Shown: positions 25,300-34,900 of the stretch, in pieces
How positions within the stretch are numbered: position 1 is the stretch's first letter
How the letters are laid out: each line of letters opens with the position of its first letter
NCBI RefSeq assembly: GCF_902497995.1
Contig: NZ_CABVII010000031.1
Coordinates: 1-64,000, forward strand
DNA: 64,000 nt
Direction: 5' to 3'
Source of the DNA: Pseudomonas fluorescens
GTDB taxonomy: Bacteria > Pseudomonadota > Gammaproteobacteria > Pseudomonadales > Pseudomonadaceae
Notes under the pieces: model-generated
Database searches by the model: none
Told to the model about the DNA's origin: nothing
What the model saw: only the letters and a program-made list of their open reading frames with translations
Made by a program: the position numbers and the translations under genes

Positions 25300-27957
25300 A
25301 TGCGCACCGAACAACCGAAGATGATCTACCTGAAGGACTATCAGGCCCCCGAATACCTGATCGACGAGACGCACCTGACCTTCGAGTTGTTCGAGGACCA
25401 CAGCCTGGTCCATGCGCAACTGGTGATGCGCCGCAATCCCGAGCGTGGCCCGGGCCTGCCGCCGCTGGTGCTGGACGGCCAGCAACTGGAGTTGTTGTCG
25501 GTGACGCTGGCCGATCGTGAGCTGAGCATTGCGGACTACCAGCTGACTGAAAATCACCTGACCCTGCACCCGACCGGCACCACCTTCACGGTCGACACCA
25601 GCGTCAGGATCCATCCGGAAACCAACACCGCGCTGGAAGGCCTGTACAAGTCCGGCACGATGTTCTGCACCCAGTGCGAGGCCGAAGGCTTCCGCAAGAT
25701 CACCTATTACCTCGACCGCCCGGACGTGATGAGCACGTTCACCACGACTGTGGTTGCCGAGCAGCACAGCTATCCGGTGCTGCTGTCGAACGGTAACCCG
25801 ATTGCCTCGGGTCCCGGTGAAGAGGGCCGGCACTGGGCGACCTGGGAAGACCCGTTCAAGAAACCGGCCTACCTGTTCGCGCTGGTGGCCGGTGATCTGT
25901 GGTGCGTCGAAGACAGTTTCACCACCATGACCGAGCGCTCCGTGGCGCTGCGCATCTACGTCGAGCCGGAAAACATCGACAAGTGCCAGCACGCCATGAA
26001 CAGCCTGAAAAAGTCGATGCGCTGGGACGAAGAGGTCTACGGTCGCGAGTACGACCTGGACATCTTCATGATCGTCGCGGTCAATGACTTCAACATGGGC
26101 GCCATGGAGAACAAGGGCCTCAACATCTTTAACTCCAGCGCCGTGCTGGCGAAGGCCGAAACCGCCACCGACGCGGCGCACCAGCGCGTGGAAGCGATCG
26201 TTGCCCACGAATACTTCCACAACTGGTCGGGCAACCGCGTGACCTGCCGCGACTGGTTCCAGCTGTCGCTCAAGGAAGGCTTCACCGTGTTCCGCGATTC
26301 GGGCTTCTCCGCCGACATGAACTCGGCCACGGTCAAGCGTATCCAGGACGTGGCCTACCTGCGCACCCACCAGTTCGCCGAAGACGCCGGTCCCATGGCT
26401 CACGCCGTGCGCCCGGACAGTTTCATCGAGATCTCCAACTTCTACACCCTGACCGTGTACGAAAAGGGTTCGGAAGTGGTGGGCATGATCCACACCTTGC
26501 TTGGCGCCGAAGGCTTTCGCAAAGGCAGCGACCTGTACTTCGAACGCCACGATGGCCAGGCCGTGACCTGCGACGATTTCATCAAGGCCATGGAAGACGC
26601 CAACGGTGTCGACCTGACCCAGTTCAAGCGCTGGTACAGCCAGGCCGGCACCCCGCGTTTGGCGGTGAGCGAGTCCTATGATGCTGCGGCCAAAACCTAC
26701 AGCCTGACCTTCCGCCAGAGCTGCCCGGCGACCCCGGACAAGGTTGAAAAACTGCCGTTCGTGATTCCGGTGGAACTGGGCCTGCTGGACAGCAAGGGCG
26801 GTGAGATTGCCTTGCGTCTTTCTGGAGAAGCCGCCGCTCAAGGCACTTCGCGGGTTATTTCGGTGACCGAAGCCGAGCAGACCTTTACCTTCATCGACAT
26901 CGCCGAAAAACCACTGCCTTCGTTGCTGCGCGGCTTCTCGGCCCCGGTGAAACTGAGCTTCCCGTACGACCGCGACCAACTGATGTTTTTGATGCAGCAT
27001 GACAGCGACGGCTTCAATCGCTGGGATGCCGGTCAGCAATTGTCGGTTCAGGTCTTGCAGGAGCTGATTGCCGATCATCAGAAGGGCGAGAAGCTGGTGC
27101 TCGACCAGCGTCTGATTTCTGCCTTGCGCACCGTGCTGGCGGACGAGACGCTGGACCAGGCGATGGTCGCCGAAATGCTCTCGCTGCCGGGCGAAGCGTA
27201 TCTGACCGAGATCAGTGAAGTGGCCGACGTCGACGCCATCCACATCGCTCGCGAGTTTGCCCGTCAACAATTGGCAGAAGGATTGTTCGAGGCGCTGTGG
27301 CTGCGTTATCAGGCGAATCGCGATCTCTCCAAGCAGACCCCCTATGTGGCCGAGGCCGAGCACTTCGCCCGTCGCGCGCTGCAGAACATTGCGCTGTCGT
27401 ACCTGATGTTGAGCGGCAAGCCGCAAGTGTTGGCGGCGACGCTCGAGCAATTTGAAACCAGCGACAACATGACCGAGCGCCTGACGGCGCTGGCGGTGCT
27501 GGTGAATTCGCCGTTCGAGGAGCAGAAGGCGACGGCCCTGGCGAGTTTTGCCGAGCACTTCAAGGACAATCCGCTGGTCATGGATCAGTGGTTCAGCGTC
27601 CAGGCCGGCAGTACTTTGCCAGGTGGTCTGGAGCGGGTTCGTCAGTTGATGCAGCATCCTGCGTTCAACATCAAGAACCCGAACAAGGTACGGGCGCTGG
27701 TCGGCGCGTTTGCCGGGCAGAACCTGATCAACTTCCATGCGGCGGACGGTTCCGGGTATCGGTTCCTGACGGATCTGGTGATCGAGTTGGACGGGTTCAA
27801 CCCGCAGATCGCCTCCCGGCAATTGGCCCCGCTGACTCGCTGGCGCAAATACGACGTTGCGCGTCAGGCGTTGATGAAAGGTGAGCTGGAGCGGATTCGT
27901 GCTTCGGGTCAATTGTCCAGCGATGTGTTTGAGGTCGTGAGCAAGAGCCTGGCCTGA
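25300..27957 (+). CDS. pepN: Aminopeptidase N
   Basis: A cytosolic zinc aminopeptidase of family M1, 885 residues as usual. The active-site features are GAMEN (MGAMENKGLN), the zinc motif HEYFH with His303, Glu304 and His307, and Glu326 18 residues after the motif. A tail of alpha-helical C-terminal repeats completes the fold. It removes N-terminal residues from peptides during protein and peptide turnover. It closes the nadK operon, ten bases after the DUF2797 stop, and is followed by a REP repeat. Confidence 0.97.
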   Translation: MRTEQPKMIYLKDYQAPEYLIDETHLTFELFEDHSLVHAQLVMRRNPERGPGLPPLVLDGQQLELLSVTLADRELSIADYQLTENHLTLHPTGTTFTVDTSVRIHPETNTALEGLYKSGTMFCTQCEAEGFRKITYYLDRPDVMSTFTTTVVAEQHSYPVLLSNGNPIASGPGEEGRHWATWEDPFKKPAYLFALVAGDLWCVEDSFTTMTERSVALRIYVEPENIDKCQHAMNSLKKSMRWDEEVYGREYDLDIFMIVAVNDFNMGAMENKGLNIFNSSAVLAKAETATDAAHQRVEAIVAHEYFHNWSGNRVTCRDWFQLSLKEGFTVFRDSGFSADMNSATVKRIQDVAYLRTHQFAEDAGPMAHAVRPDSFIEISNFYTLTVYEKGSEVVGMIHTLLGAEGFRKGSDLYFERHDGQAVTCDDFIKAMEDANGVDLTQFKRWYSQAGTPRLAVSESYDAAAKTYSLTFRQSCPATPDKVEKLPFVIPVELGLLDSKGGEIALRLSGEAAAQGTSRVISVTEAEQTFTFIDIAEKPLPSLLRGFSAPVKLSFPYDRDQLMFLMQHDSDGFNRWDAGQQLSVQVLQELIADHQKGEKLVLDQRLISALRTVLADETLDQAMVAEMLSLPGEAYLTEISEVADVDAIHIAREFARQQLAEGLFEALWLRYQANRDLSKQTPYVAEAEHFARRALQNIALSYLMLSGKPQVLAATLEQFETSDNMTERLTALAVLVNSPFEEQKATALASFAEHFKDNPLVMDQWFSVQAGSTLPGGLERVRQLMQHPAFNIKNPNKVRALVGAFAGQNLINFHAADGSGYRFLTDLVIELDGFNPQIASRQLAPLTRWRKYDVARQALMKGELERIRASGQLSSDVFEVVSKSLA

Positions 27958-27990
27958 CAGCCGACCCATTCTGCGGATATTCGCGCAGAA

Positions 27991-28060
27991 CTGTAGGAGC
28001 CAGGCTTGCCGGCGAAGGCGTACTTGAGAACGCGTTCGACGGCAAGCCTGGCTCCTACAG
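27991..28060. repeat. REP-type inverted repeat pair (GTAGGAGC flavour)
   Basis: CTGTAGGAGCCAGGCTTGCC and GGCAAGCCTGGCTCCTACAG, an exact 20-base mirror around 30 bases. Lies 33 bases after the pepN stop. Confidence 0.85.
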
Positions 28061-28139
28061 GCCAATCACCCCGCCTGATACCCCATCATTCATCCTCCCC
28101 CCAACCCCCCCTGGTTAACAAAACATAACGTGGCGTCGA

Positions 28140-28169
28140 TTGTCAGACCTTTCCAAACCCCGATAGGAT
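28140..28169 (+). promoter_or_regulatory. Candidate sigma-70 promoter of the YCF48-RND operon
   Basis: TTGTCA (28140-28145) and TAGGAT (28164-28169) are 18 bases apart in an AT-richer patch. They would give a leader of roughly 120 bases before the start codon at 28299. Sequence match only. Confidence 0.35.
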
Positions 28170-28298
28170 AAAGCCAGCTTCCGAAGGGGCTCTGGATTGC
28201 GGGTTTCAGGACTATGTTCCAGAACAGGCAATCCCGATGCACCCCTTACGGCGCCCAAAAAGGTTGAACGACCTGACAATAATAATGGGGGAAGGTCT

Positions 28299-29372
28299 AT
28301 GAGTGAGCCTGTCATGGGTGTGGGTATCTGCCGCCCGCCGGCACTACGCAAATTCGCGTTGCTGGCTACAGCGCTCTCGCTGTTGGGCTGTGCCGTGCTG
28401 TCGGCACCTGTGCTGGCCGCTGCGGCGCCGGCGTCCGATGTGGTTTATTCCGTTGAGTCTGCCAAGGCCGGCAAAAGCCTGATGCTCGACGTCGTGCGCG
28501 CAGGCTCTCGACTGGTGGCGGTCGGGGATCGCGGGCACGTCCTGTATTCCGATGACCAGGGCGCAACCTGGACCCAGGCCAAGGTGCCCACCCGGCAACT
28601 GCTGACCTCGGTATTCTTCGTCGACGACAAGCACGGCTGGGCTGTCGGCCATGACGCGCAGATCCTCGCCAGCGAAGATGGCGGCGTCAGCTGGACCAAG
28701 CAGTTTGAAGACCTCACACGCGAATCGCCGCTGCTCGACGTCTGGTTCCAGGACGTCGACAGCGGCTTTGCCGTGGGCGCCTACGGTGCCTTGATGGCAA
28801 CCACCGACGGTGGCAAGCACTGGGAAAACGTCAGCGACCGCCTGGACAACGAAGACCAGTTCCACCTCAACGCGATCGCGGCCGTCAAGGATGCCGGACT
28901 GTTCATCGTTGGCGAGCAGGGCAGCATGTTCCGCTCTGCCGATGGGGGCCAGACCTGGGAGAAACTTGAAGGTCCATATGAAGGCTCGTTGTTCGGGGTG
29001 ATCGGCACCGTCCAGGCCAACACCCTGCTGGTCTACGGGTTGCGGGGCAATCTGTATCGCTCCACGGATTTCGGCAGCACCTGGGATCAGGTCGAGTTGA
29101 AGGCTGCTCGCGGTGCGCTCGAGTTCGGCCTGTCCGGCGCCACGTTGCTCGACGACGGATCGATCGTGATCGTCGGCAATGGCGGTTCGGTGATCCGCAG
29201 CAACGACAACGGCGAAACCTTCAGCGTGTTCAATCGCCCGGATCGCATTTCCGTTTCCGCAGTCACCGCGGCGGGCAACGGCAATCTGATTCTGGCAGGA
29301 CAGGGCGGCGTTCGCGTCACCTCGCCAACCGGCGCCGGCGCAGAGAATGGAAAAAACGGGTCGTCCAAATGA
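28299..29372 (+). CDS. Exported YCF48-like beta-propeller protein
   Basis: A 357-residue protein with an export signal over about residues 18-45 (FALLATALSLLGCAVL..VLAAAAPAS). The rest is a repeated sheet pattern (D-G-G-x-x-W or D-D-Q-G-A-T-W units, for example SDDQGATW, SEDGGVSW, TTDGGKHW, SADGGQTW, STDFGSTW and SNDNGETF). This is the BNR/YCF48 type, at least six blades. YCF48 proteins assemble photosystem II in plants; bacterial heterotroph versions are functionally unassigned. Start ATG 28299 has GGGGGAAGG before it. The next gene, 28 bases on, is an RND exporter; in pseudomonads such pairs occur together, often with DUF1302 and DUF1329 genes, which are missing here. Likely a periplasmic or outer-membrane partner of the exporter. 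Confidence 0.85.
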   Translation: MSEPVMGVGICRPPALRKFALLATALSLLGCAVLSAPVLAAAAPASDVVYSVESAKAGKSLMLDVVRAGSRLVAVGDRGHVLYSDDQGATWTQAKVPTRQLLTSVFFVDDKHGWAVGHDAQILASEDGGVSWTKQFEDLTRESPLLDVWFQDVDSGFAVGAYGALMATTDGGKHWENVSDRLDNEDQFHLNAIAAVKDAGLFIVGEQGSMFRSADGGQTWEKLEGPYEGSLFGVIGTVQANTLLVYGLRGNLYRSTDFGSTWDQVELKAARGALEFGLSGATLLDDGSIVIVGNGGSVIRSNDNGETFSVFNRPDRISVSAVTAAGNGNLILAGQGGVRVTSPTGAGAENGKNGSSK

Positions 29373-29400
29373 GCCTGGCACATAATAAGAAGGCGGGTCT

Positions 29401-31785
29401 ATGACATCCTTGAGCAGTCATCATCACGACAAGGCGACGTTTCTCGAGCGCCTGATTTTCAACAACCGCCCGGCAGTGATCTTCATCTGCCTGCTGGTCA
29501 GTGTTTTCCTGTTCTGGCAGGCGACGCTGATCCGGCCGTCCACCAGTTTCGAAAAAATGATCCCGCTCGATCATCCGTTCATTCAAAAGATGATGGAGCA
29601 CCGCAACGATCTGGCGAACCTGGGCAACACCGTGCGGATCTCGGTTGAAGCCACCGATGGCGACATCTTCTCCAAGGAGTACATGGAGACCCTGCGTCAG
29701 ATCAACGACGAGGTGTTCTACATCTCCGGCGTCGACCGTTCCGGCCTCAAGTCGCTGTGGAGTCCGAGTGTGCGCTGGACCGAAGTGACGGAGGAGGGCT
29801 TCGCCGGTGGTGAAGTGATTCCCCATAGCTATAACGGGTCCCAGCAAAGCCTCGACCTGCTGCGCAACAACGTGCTCAAGTCCGGGCAGGTCGGGCGCCT
29901 GGTGGCCAACGATTTCAAGTCGAGCATCGTTGACATCCCGCTGCTGGAGTCCTACCCGGACCCGCAGGACCAGGGCAAGTTGCTGGCGCTGGACTATCGC
30001 AAGTTCTCCCACGAACTCGAAGACAAGATCCGCGACAAGTTCGAAGCCCAGAACCCCAACGTGCAGATCCACATCGTCGGTTTTGCCAAGAAAGTCGGCG
30101 ACCTGATCGATGGCCTGGTCATGGTGGTGATGTTCTTCGGCGTGGCGTTCGTCATTACCCTGGTCCTGCTTTACTGGTTCACCAACTGCATGCGCAGCAC
30201 CGTGGCGGTGTTGAGTACGACGCTGGTGGCAGTGGTCTGGCAGCTGGGCCTGATGCACTTTTTCGGCTTCGGGCTCGATCCGTACTCGATGCTGGTGCCG
30301 TTCCTGATCTTCGCCATCGGTATTTCCCACGGCGTACAGAAGATCAACGGCATCGCCCTGCAGTCCAGCGGAGCGGACAACGCCCTGACGGCCGCGCGGC
30401 GAACCTTCCGTCAACTGTTCCTGCCGGGGATGATTGCGATCCTGGCGGATGCGGTGGGTTTCATCACGCTGCTGATCATCGATATCGGCGTGATCCGTGA
30501 ACTGGCAATCGGCGCCTCCATCGGCGTCGCGGTGATTGTCTTCACCAACCTGATCCTGCTGCCGGTGGCGATTTCCTACGTCGGCATCAGCAAACGTGCG
30601 GTCGAGCGCAGCAAGAAAGACGCGCATCGCGAACATCCGTTCTGGCGCCTGCTGTCGAACTTTGCCAGTCCGAAAGTCGCCCCGGTCTCCATTGCCCTGG
30701 CGCTGATCGCCTTCGGTGGCGGCCTCTGGTACAGCCAGAACCTGAAAATCGGTGACCTCGACCAGGGTGCGCCGGAACTGCGTCCGGACTCGCGCTACAA
30801 CCAGGACAACAACTTCATCATCAGCAATTACTCCACCAGTTCCGACGTGTTGGTGGTGATGGTCAAGACCAGGTCCGAAGGCTGCTCGCGCTACGAAGCG
30901 ATGGCGCCGATCGACGAGCTGATGTGGAAGATGCAGAACACCGAGGGCGTGCAGTCGGCGATCTCGCTGGTGACCGTATCCAAGCAGATGATCAAGGGCA
31001 TGAACGAGGGCAACCTGAAATGGGAAACCCTGTCACGCAACCCGGACGTGCTGAACAACTCCATCGCCCGCGCTGACGGCCTGTACAACAACAACTGCTC
31101 CCTGGCGCCGGTGCTTGTATTCCTCAATGACCACAAGGCCGAAACCCTGGACCGCGCGGTGCATGCGGTGCAGGAATTCGCCAAGGAGAACAACAAGGAT
31201 GGCCTGGAATTCATCCTCGCCGCCGGCAACGCCGGGATCGAGGCAGCCACCAACGAAGTGATCAAGGAATCCGAGCTGACCATCCTGATCCTCGTCTACC
31301 TCTGCGTCGCGACCATGTGCATGATCACCTTCCGTTCCTGGGCGGCGACCCTGTGCATCGTGCTGCCGCTGGTCCTGACCTCGGTACTCGGTAACGCGCT
31401 GATGGCGTTCATGGGCATCGGCGTGAAAGTCGCGACCTTGCCGGTAGTGGCGCTGGGCGTGGGGATCGGCGTGGACTACGGGATCTACATCTATAGCCGT
31501 CTGGAAAGCTTCCTGCGTGCCGGCCTGCCGTTGCAGGAAGCCTATTACCAGACGCTGAAATCCACCGGTAAAGCCGTATTGTTCACCGGCCTGTGCCTGG
31601 CCATCGGCGTGTGCACCTGGATCTTCTCGGCCATCAAGTTCCAGGCCGACATGGGCCTGATGCTGACCTTCATGCTGCTGTGGAACATGTTTGGCGCACT
31701 GTGGCTGCTGCCTGCGCTGGCGCGATTCCTGATCAAGCCGGAAAAGCTGGCGGGGCAGAAGGGCAATTCGTTGTTTGCTCACTGA
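29401..31785 (+). CDS. MMPL-type RND superfamily exporter
   Basis: A 794-residue inner-membrane protein of the RND/MMPL class. It has an N-terminal membrane helix (about residues 20-40), a large periplasmic loop (to about 235), five helices to about 400, then a second helix near 430, a second periplasmic loop (about 450-620) and five helices to 780. The AV..FGIGISHGVQKING and LPVVALGVGIGVDYGIYIYSR segments lie in the membrane helices; an acidic residue in the latter (VDYG) sits where proton-relay residues are found in RND proteins. The product shares an operon with the YCF48 protein and no periplasmic adaptor gene is present, so it resembles lipid or sterol-type RND exporters rather than tripartite drug pumps. 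Cargo unknown. Confidence 0.88.
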   Translation: MTSLSSHHHDKATFLERLIFNNRPAVIFICLLVSVFLFWQATLIRPSTSFEKMIPLDHPFIQKMMEHRNDLANLGNTVRISVEATDGDIFSKEYMETLRQINDEVFYISGVDRSGLKSLWSPSVRWTEVTEEGFAGGEVIPHSYNGSQQSLDLLRNNVLKSGQVGRLVANDFKSSIVDIPLLESYPDPQDQGKLLALDYRKFSHELEDKIRDKFEAQNPNVQIHIVGFAKKVGDLIDGLVMVVMFFGVAFVITLVLLYWFTNCMRSTVAVLSTTLVAVVWQLGLMHFFGFGLDPYSMLVPFLIFAIGISHGVQKINGIALQSSGADNALTAARRTFRQLFLPGMIAILADAVGFITLLIIDIGVIRELAIGASIGVAVIVFTNLILLPVAISYVGISKRAVERSKKDAHREHPFWRLLSNFASPKVAPVSIALALIAFGGGLWYSQNLKIGDLDQGAPELRPDSRYNQDNNFIISNYSTSSDVLVVMVKTRSEGCSRYEAMAPIDELMWKMQNTEGVQSAISLVTVSKQMIKGMNEGNLKWETLSRNPDVLNNSIARADGLYNNNCSLAPVLVFLNDHKAETLDRAVHAVQEFAKENNKDGLEFILAAGNAGIEAATNEVIKESELTILILVYLCVATMCMITFRSWAATLCIVLPLVLTSVLGNALMAFMGIGVKVATLPVVALGVGIGVDYGIYIYSRLESFLRAGLPLQEAYYQTLKSTGKAVLFTGLCLAIGVCTWIFSAIKFQADMGLMLTFMLLWNMFGALWLLPALARFLIKPEKLAGQKGNSLFAH

Positions 31786-31829
31786 TTCAAATGCTGGAAA
31801 CAATCCCGCCCGGGCTTGATGCCGGTCAC

Positions 31830-31929
31830 TGTAGGAGCAAGCTTGCTCGCGATGGTCTTAAGGGCGACGCGTTTATCCTGAATAAACGCGTTATCGTTGA
31901 CGTCCATCGTGAGCAAGCTTGCTCCTACA
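31830..31929. repeat. REP-type inverted repeat pair (GTAGGAGC flavour) with inner stem
   Basis: GTAGGAGCAAGCTTGCTCGCGATGG and its mirror CCATCGTGAGCAAGCTTGCTCCTAC, 55 bases apart. Inside, TTTATCCTGAATAAACGCG adds a second small hairpin. Separates the convergent RND exporter and the DUF6543-like gene. Confidence 0.85.
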
Positions 31930-31950
31930 AGCGGCTCCGTATCAATTCGT

Positions 31951-34900
31951 TTACAGATTGAGGAACAGCTCCTGATCCAGGGGCGGTTTGATGACGGCTT
32001 TATCCAGATTGACCACGGCGCGGTGATCTGCGAGGGCTTTTTCGATCAGTTGTCTACGCGTCTGGAAGCGCTCCTGCGGCCGCTTCAAATGGCCGAAGTT
32101 ATGTTGCGATATCGGCGTATCGACGGCGGGGTAGTGGAAATGCGCATACCAGAGGACGTCGGGTTTGTTTTTTTCACGCACCGAATACTCGGTCAGATAA
32201 TCACCCGCTTTGGTGAGAACGCGCGAGCTGACCAGATTGAGATCGACAAAGCCGTGTTTCCACAGATAGGCGATATTGGAGGCTTTGGGGAGCTGTAGCT
32301 TGTACCCCTCGCTGCAAACTTCGCGGGCCAGTTTCGTCACGGCGGTCGCTTCCTCAAGGTAGGTATTGCTCAACGCGGCGGCGTTTGCATCGGTGCTGTG
32401 GTCGCGCCGGATTTCCTCGGCCAGGGTTTCGAGTTTCTTCGCATGCTGCGTCAGCATGTCCTCCCAATCCAGCGGACTGAGGGTTTCACGACGCATGGGA
32501 TCCAGAAGTTTTTTCTGTTGGTCGCGTATCCTGCGTTCGATACCGGCGCGCTCGGCCATTACGGTTTCTGCCTGTCTTTTGATCGTGTTCAACGAACGAA
32601 CCCCAGGCACTGGAGCCGGTGCCGACGGTCTCGCTGTAACCACCTCGACCCAAACCCCTTCATCGGCATGTTCAAGGTAGGTAGCGACGGCCTGCCCGGT
32701 GACCGGGTCCTTGATGTCGACGAAACTGCCCGGGGCTTGAGGGTCGAGCGCACGCAAGTCACCCACCAGGCTGCCCTGGTTGCGGGTCTTGATGACTTTT
32801 CGGCTGGGTCGTTTTTCCCGAGTGGGTTTGTCGGGTGCTGGCGCAAGGGCGAACCCTTCGTCAATGAGGATCAGGTCAGCCAGTTGTGTTTCGAGGCTGG
32901 TACGGGCCTCACCAAGCAGCTGCAAAAAAGCTGCTCGATAGTCGTCCCGCACGAAACCGGAACCCATTTCAGTTAATGAATTGATGGCGTTCTCCATACG
33001 CTCGTAGTGCGTCAGAACATCCTTGAGGACGACCCTCTGCTCATCCACCGAGTAACCTGAGCTGGAGCGCATTTCCAAATGCCCAAGGATGCTTCGATAC
33101 AGGTGTTGGTTGGAGACCTGTTGAACGAAGTGAAGCTCTGACGGCTCTTGAGAAACACAGGCATGATCCAGCACCAGCTCGATAAGCAAGAGCAGCTCCT
33201 GCTGTTTCACGGTTGCGGCGGATATGTATTGGTCGGAAGGTGCATAGCTCAATAGCTTTTTACGCTGGATGGGGTCCGCCTCATGAAGGAGTCTTTCTAT
33301 TTCTTGGGCGGGTTCGGTTTTCTTTTTTTCTATCTCATACCGCGCCTTTGTCTTTTGGATGACCTCCTCATAGGCGGTTTTGATGCCGGCGTTCAGCTGC
33401 TCATCGGCACGGGACTGAAGCTCAGCGTAGCTTTCGCCACGCTCGGACTGACTCACGTAGCGGCCTTCATCCTCCAGACAGTTATAGATCAGTCCCCAAT
33501 ACGTGAAGAGGAGCTGGGCTCTTTCATCGCGATGCTGGCGGTTTAACGCGTTTGTCCTGTCGGCCATCACCAGTTCGGTTTGTTTGTCGATGAGCCTGCG
33601 CTCCGAAGGTAACTCGGCCTGAAACGCTTTATTGAAGTTATCGAATGCGATATCCCATTGCACCTTGGACTGCGCTGTAATCGACTGTTGCTGTTCATGA
33701 CGTGCCGTGATCGTTTCTCTCAGCGCCTCGATCGCATTGGCGCGTAATACAAAAAGCTGCCTCAGTTTTTTGTGCTGCTCCTCCATGGCGATTCCGGCAC
33801 TGTCCATTACCAATTCTGCGCGGTGAGTGGCCTCGTACAGAGGGATGGTCTCCAAACGCATCCTCTGGACTTCTGCACCTAGCACCTCAAGGCGATTCGA
33901 GTGCTCTTGGTGCCAAGCCTGGAACCTCTCCTTGGGCATGCCGCCCTCCAGCCGGGCCCTGCGATCCAGTCGCCAGTGCCCTTGGCCGTCGCTGGCCAGC
34001 TTGAAGCCGGGATGATCAGGGTGCTTTGGATCGATCAGGTAGACCTCGGCGAAGCCGGGCTCGACGCTGACCTGAAACAGCAGCCCGCCGACGCTGGCGT
34101 GCCAGGTGTCGCCGATTCGGTACAGACCCTTTAAGGAACCGCCGGCCTCCGGGGGCGGCAGGGATTCGGGCCAAGGCACGCGGACAGCGAGCAACGCATT
34201 GAGCAATCTGGCGCTGGCCTTGGGGCTGGGAATCGAGCGAGTGAAGTCCAGCGTCGTGTGTCCTGCGGCCGGAGGCTCCCCAGGCAAGGCTACCGTCCCG
34301 TGTCGGATGTCCGGCGTGCCTTGCGGGTGCGGCAGGCCTGCGGGGCGCCGCCAGGAGGCCAAGTGCAGGCCGCTGTCTTCCGGGGCCGGATCGGCCAGCG
34401 GCTGGCGGCTTCTGTTGGAGGGCGTGGCCGCATGCAGCAACACCATCGCGGTATTGAGCAGCAGGTCGATCAACGCCAGCTCGCGGGTGGTCGGGTCGTC
34501 GCTGTCCAGGCCGGTCAAATCCTGTTCCAGACTGCTGACCAACACCAGGAGCCAGCCGGCCAACATGGCCGGTCCCCGGACCAGCGGCAACAGCAGGGTG
34601 TTGAACAGCAGCCACGCACCTTCCATCACAATGGCCCAGCGACTTTCGCTGTTGGACACCGACTCGCGATCGGCCAGGTCGACCAGCGCCCGTGCAGTAC
34701 TGCCGAACACATGCTGGAGCAGCTTGCCGTCGACTTGTGATTGCAGCCATTCTTCGGCACCCTCGTCGACGGCCAGGGTCGCGGGTGCCGGTTTTTCATA
34801 GGATGAGAATTCGTCCCCGGTGAGGAAGTGAAGGATGTGCGGTTCCCTGATTCCGCCATGGTCATAGACGGGGCGGGCCTTGTCCGTCAGCCAGGTCAGC

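Larger units (their letters stand above)
27958..28298. other. Intergenic region pepN to YCF48 gene (341 bases)
   Basis: Holds the REP element at 27991-28060, a C-rich stretch without coding potential (28065-28110) and a long leader with the candidate promoter at 28140-28169. No ORF with a plausible start and codon use is seen. Confidence 0.7.

Noticed and set aside
25243..28065. 940-codon open frame on the minus strand opposite pepN
   Set aside because: It mirrors the whole of pepN, whose M1 motifs are unambiguous. GC-rich third positions open the antisense frame; it has no ribosome site or recognisable domain.
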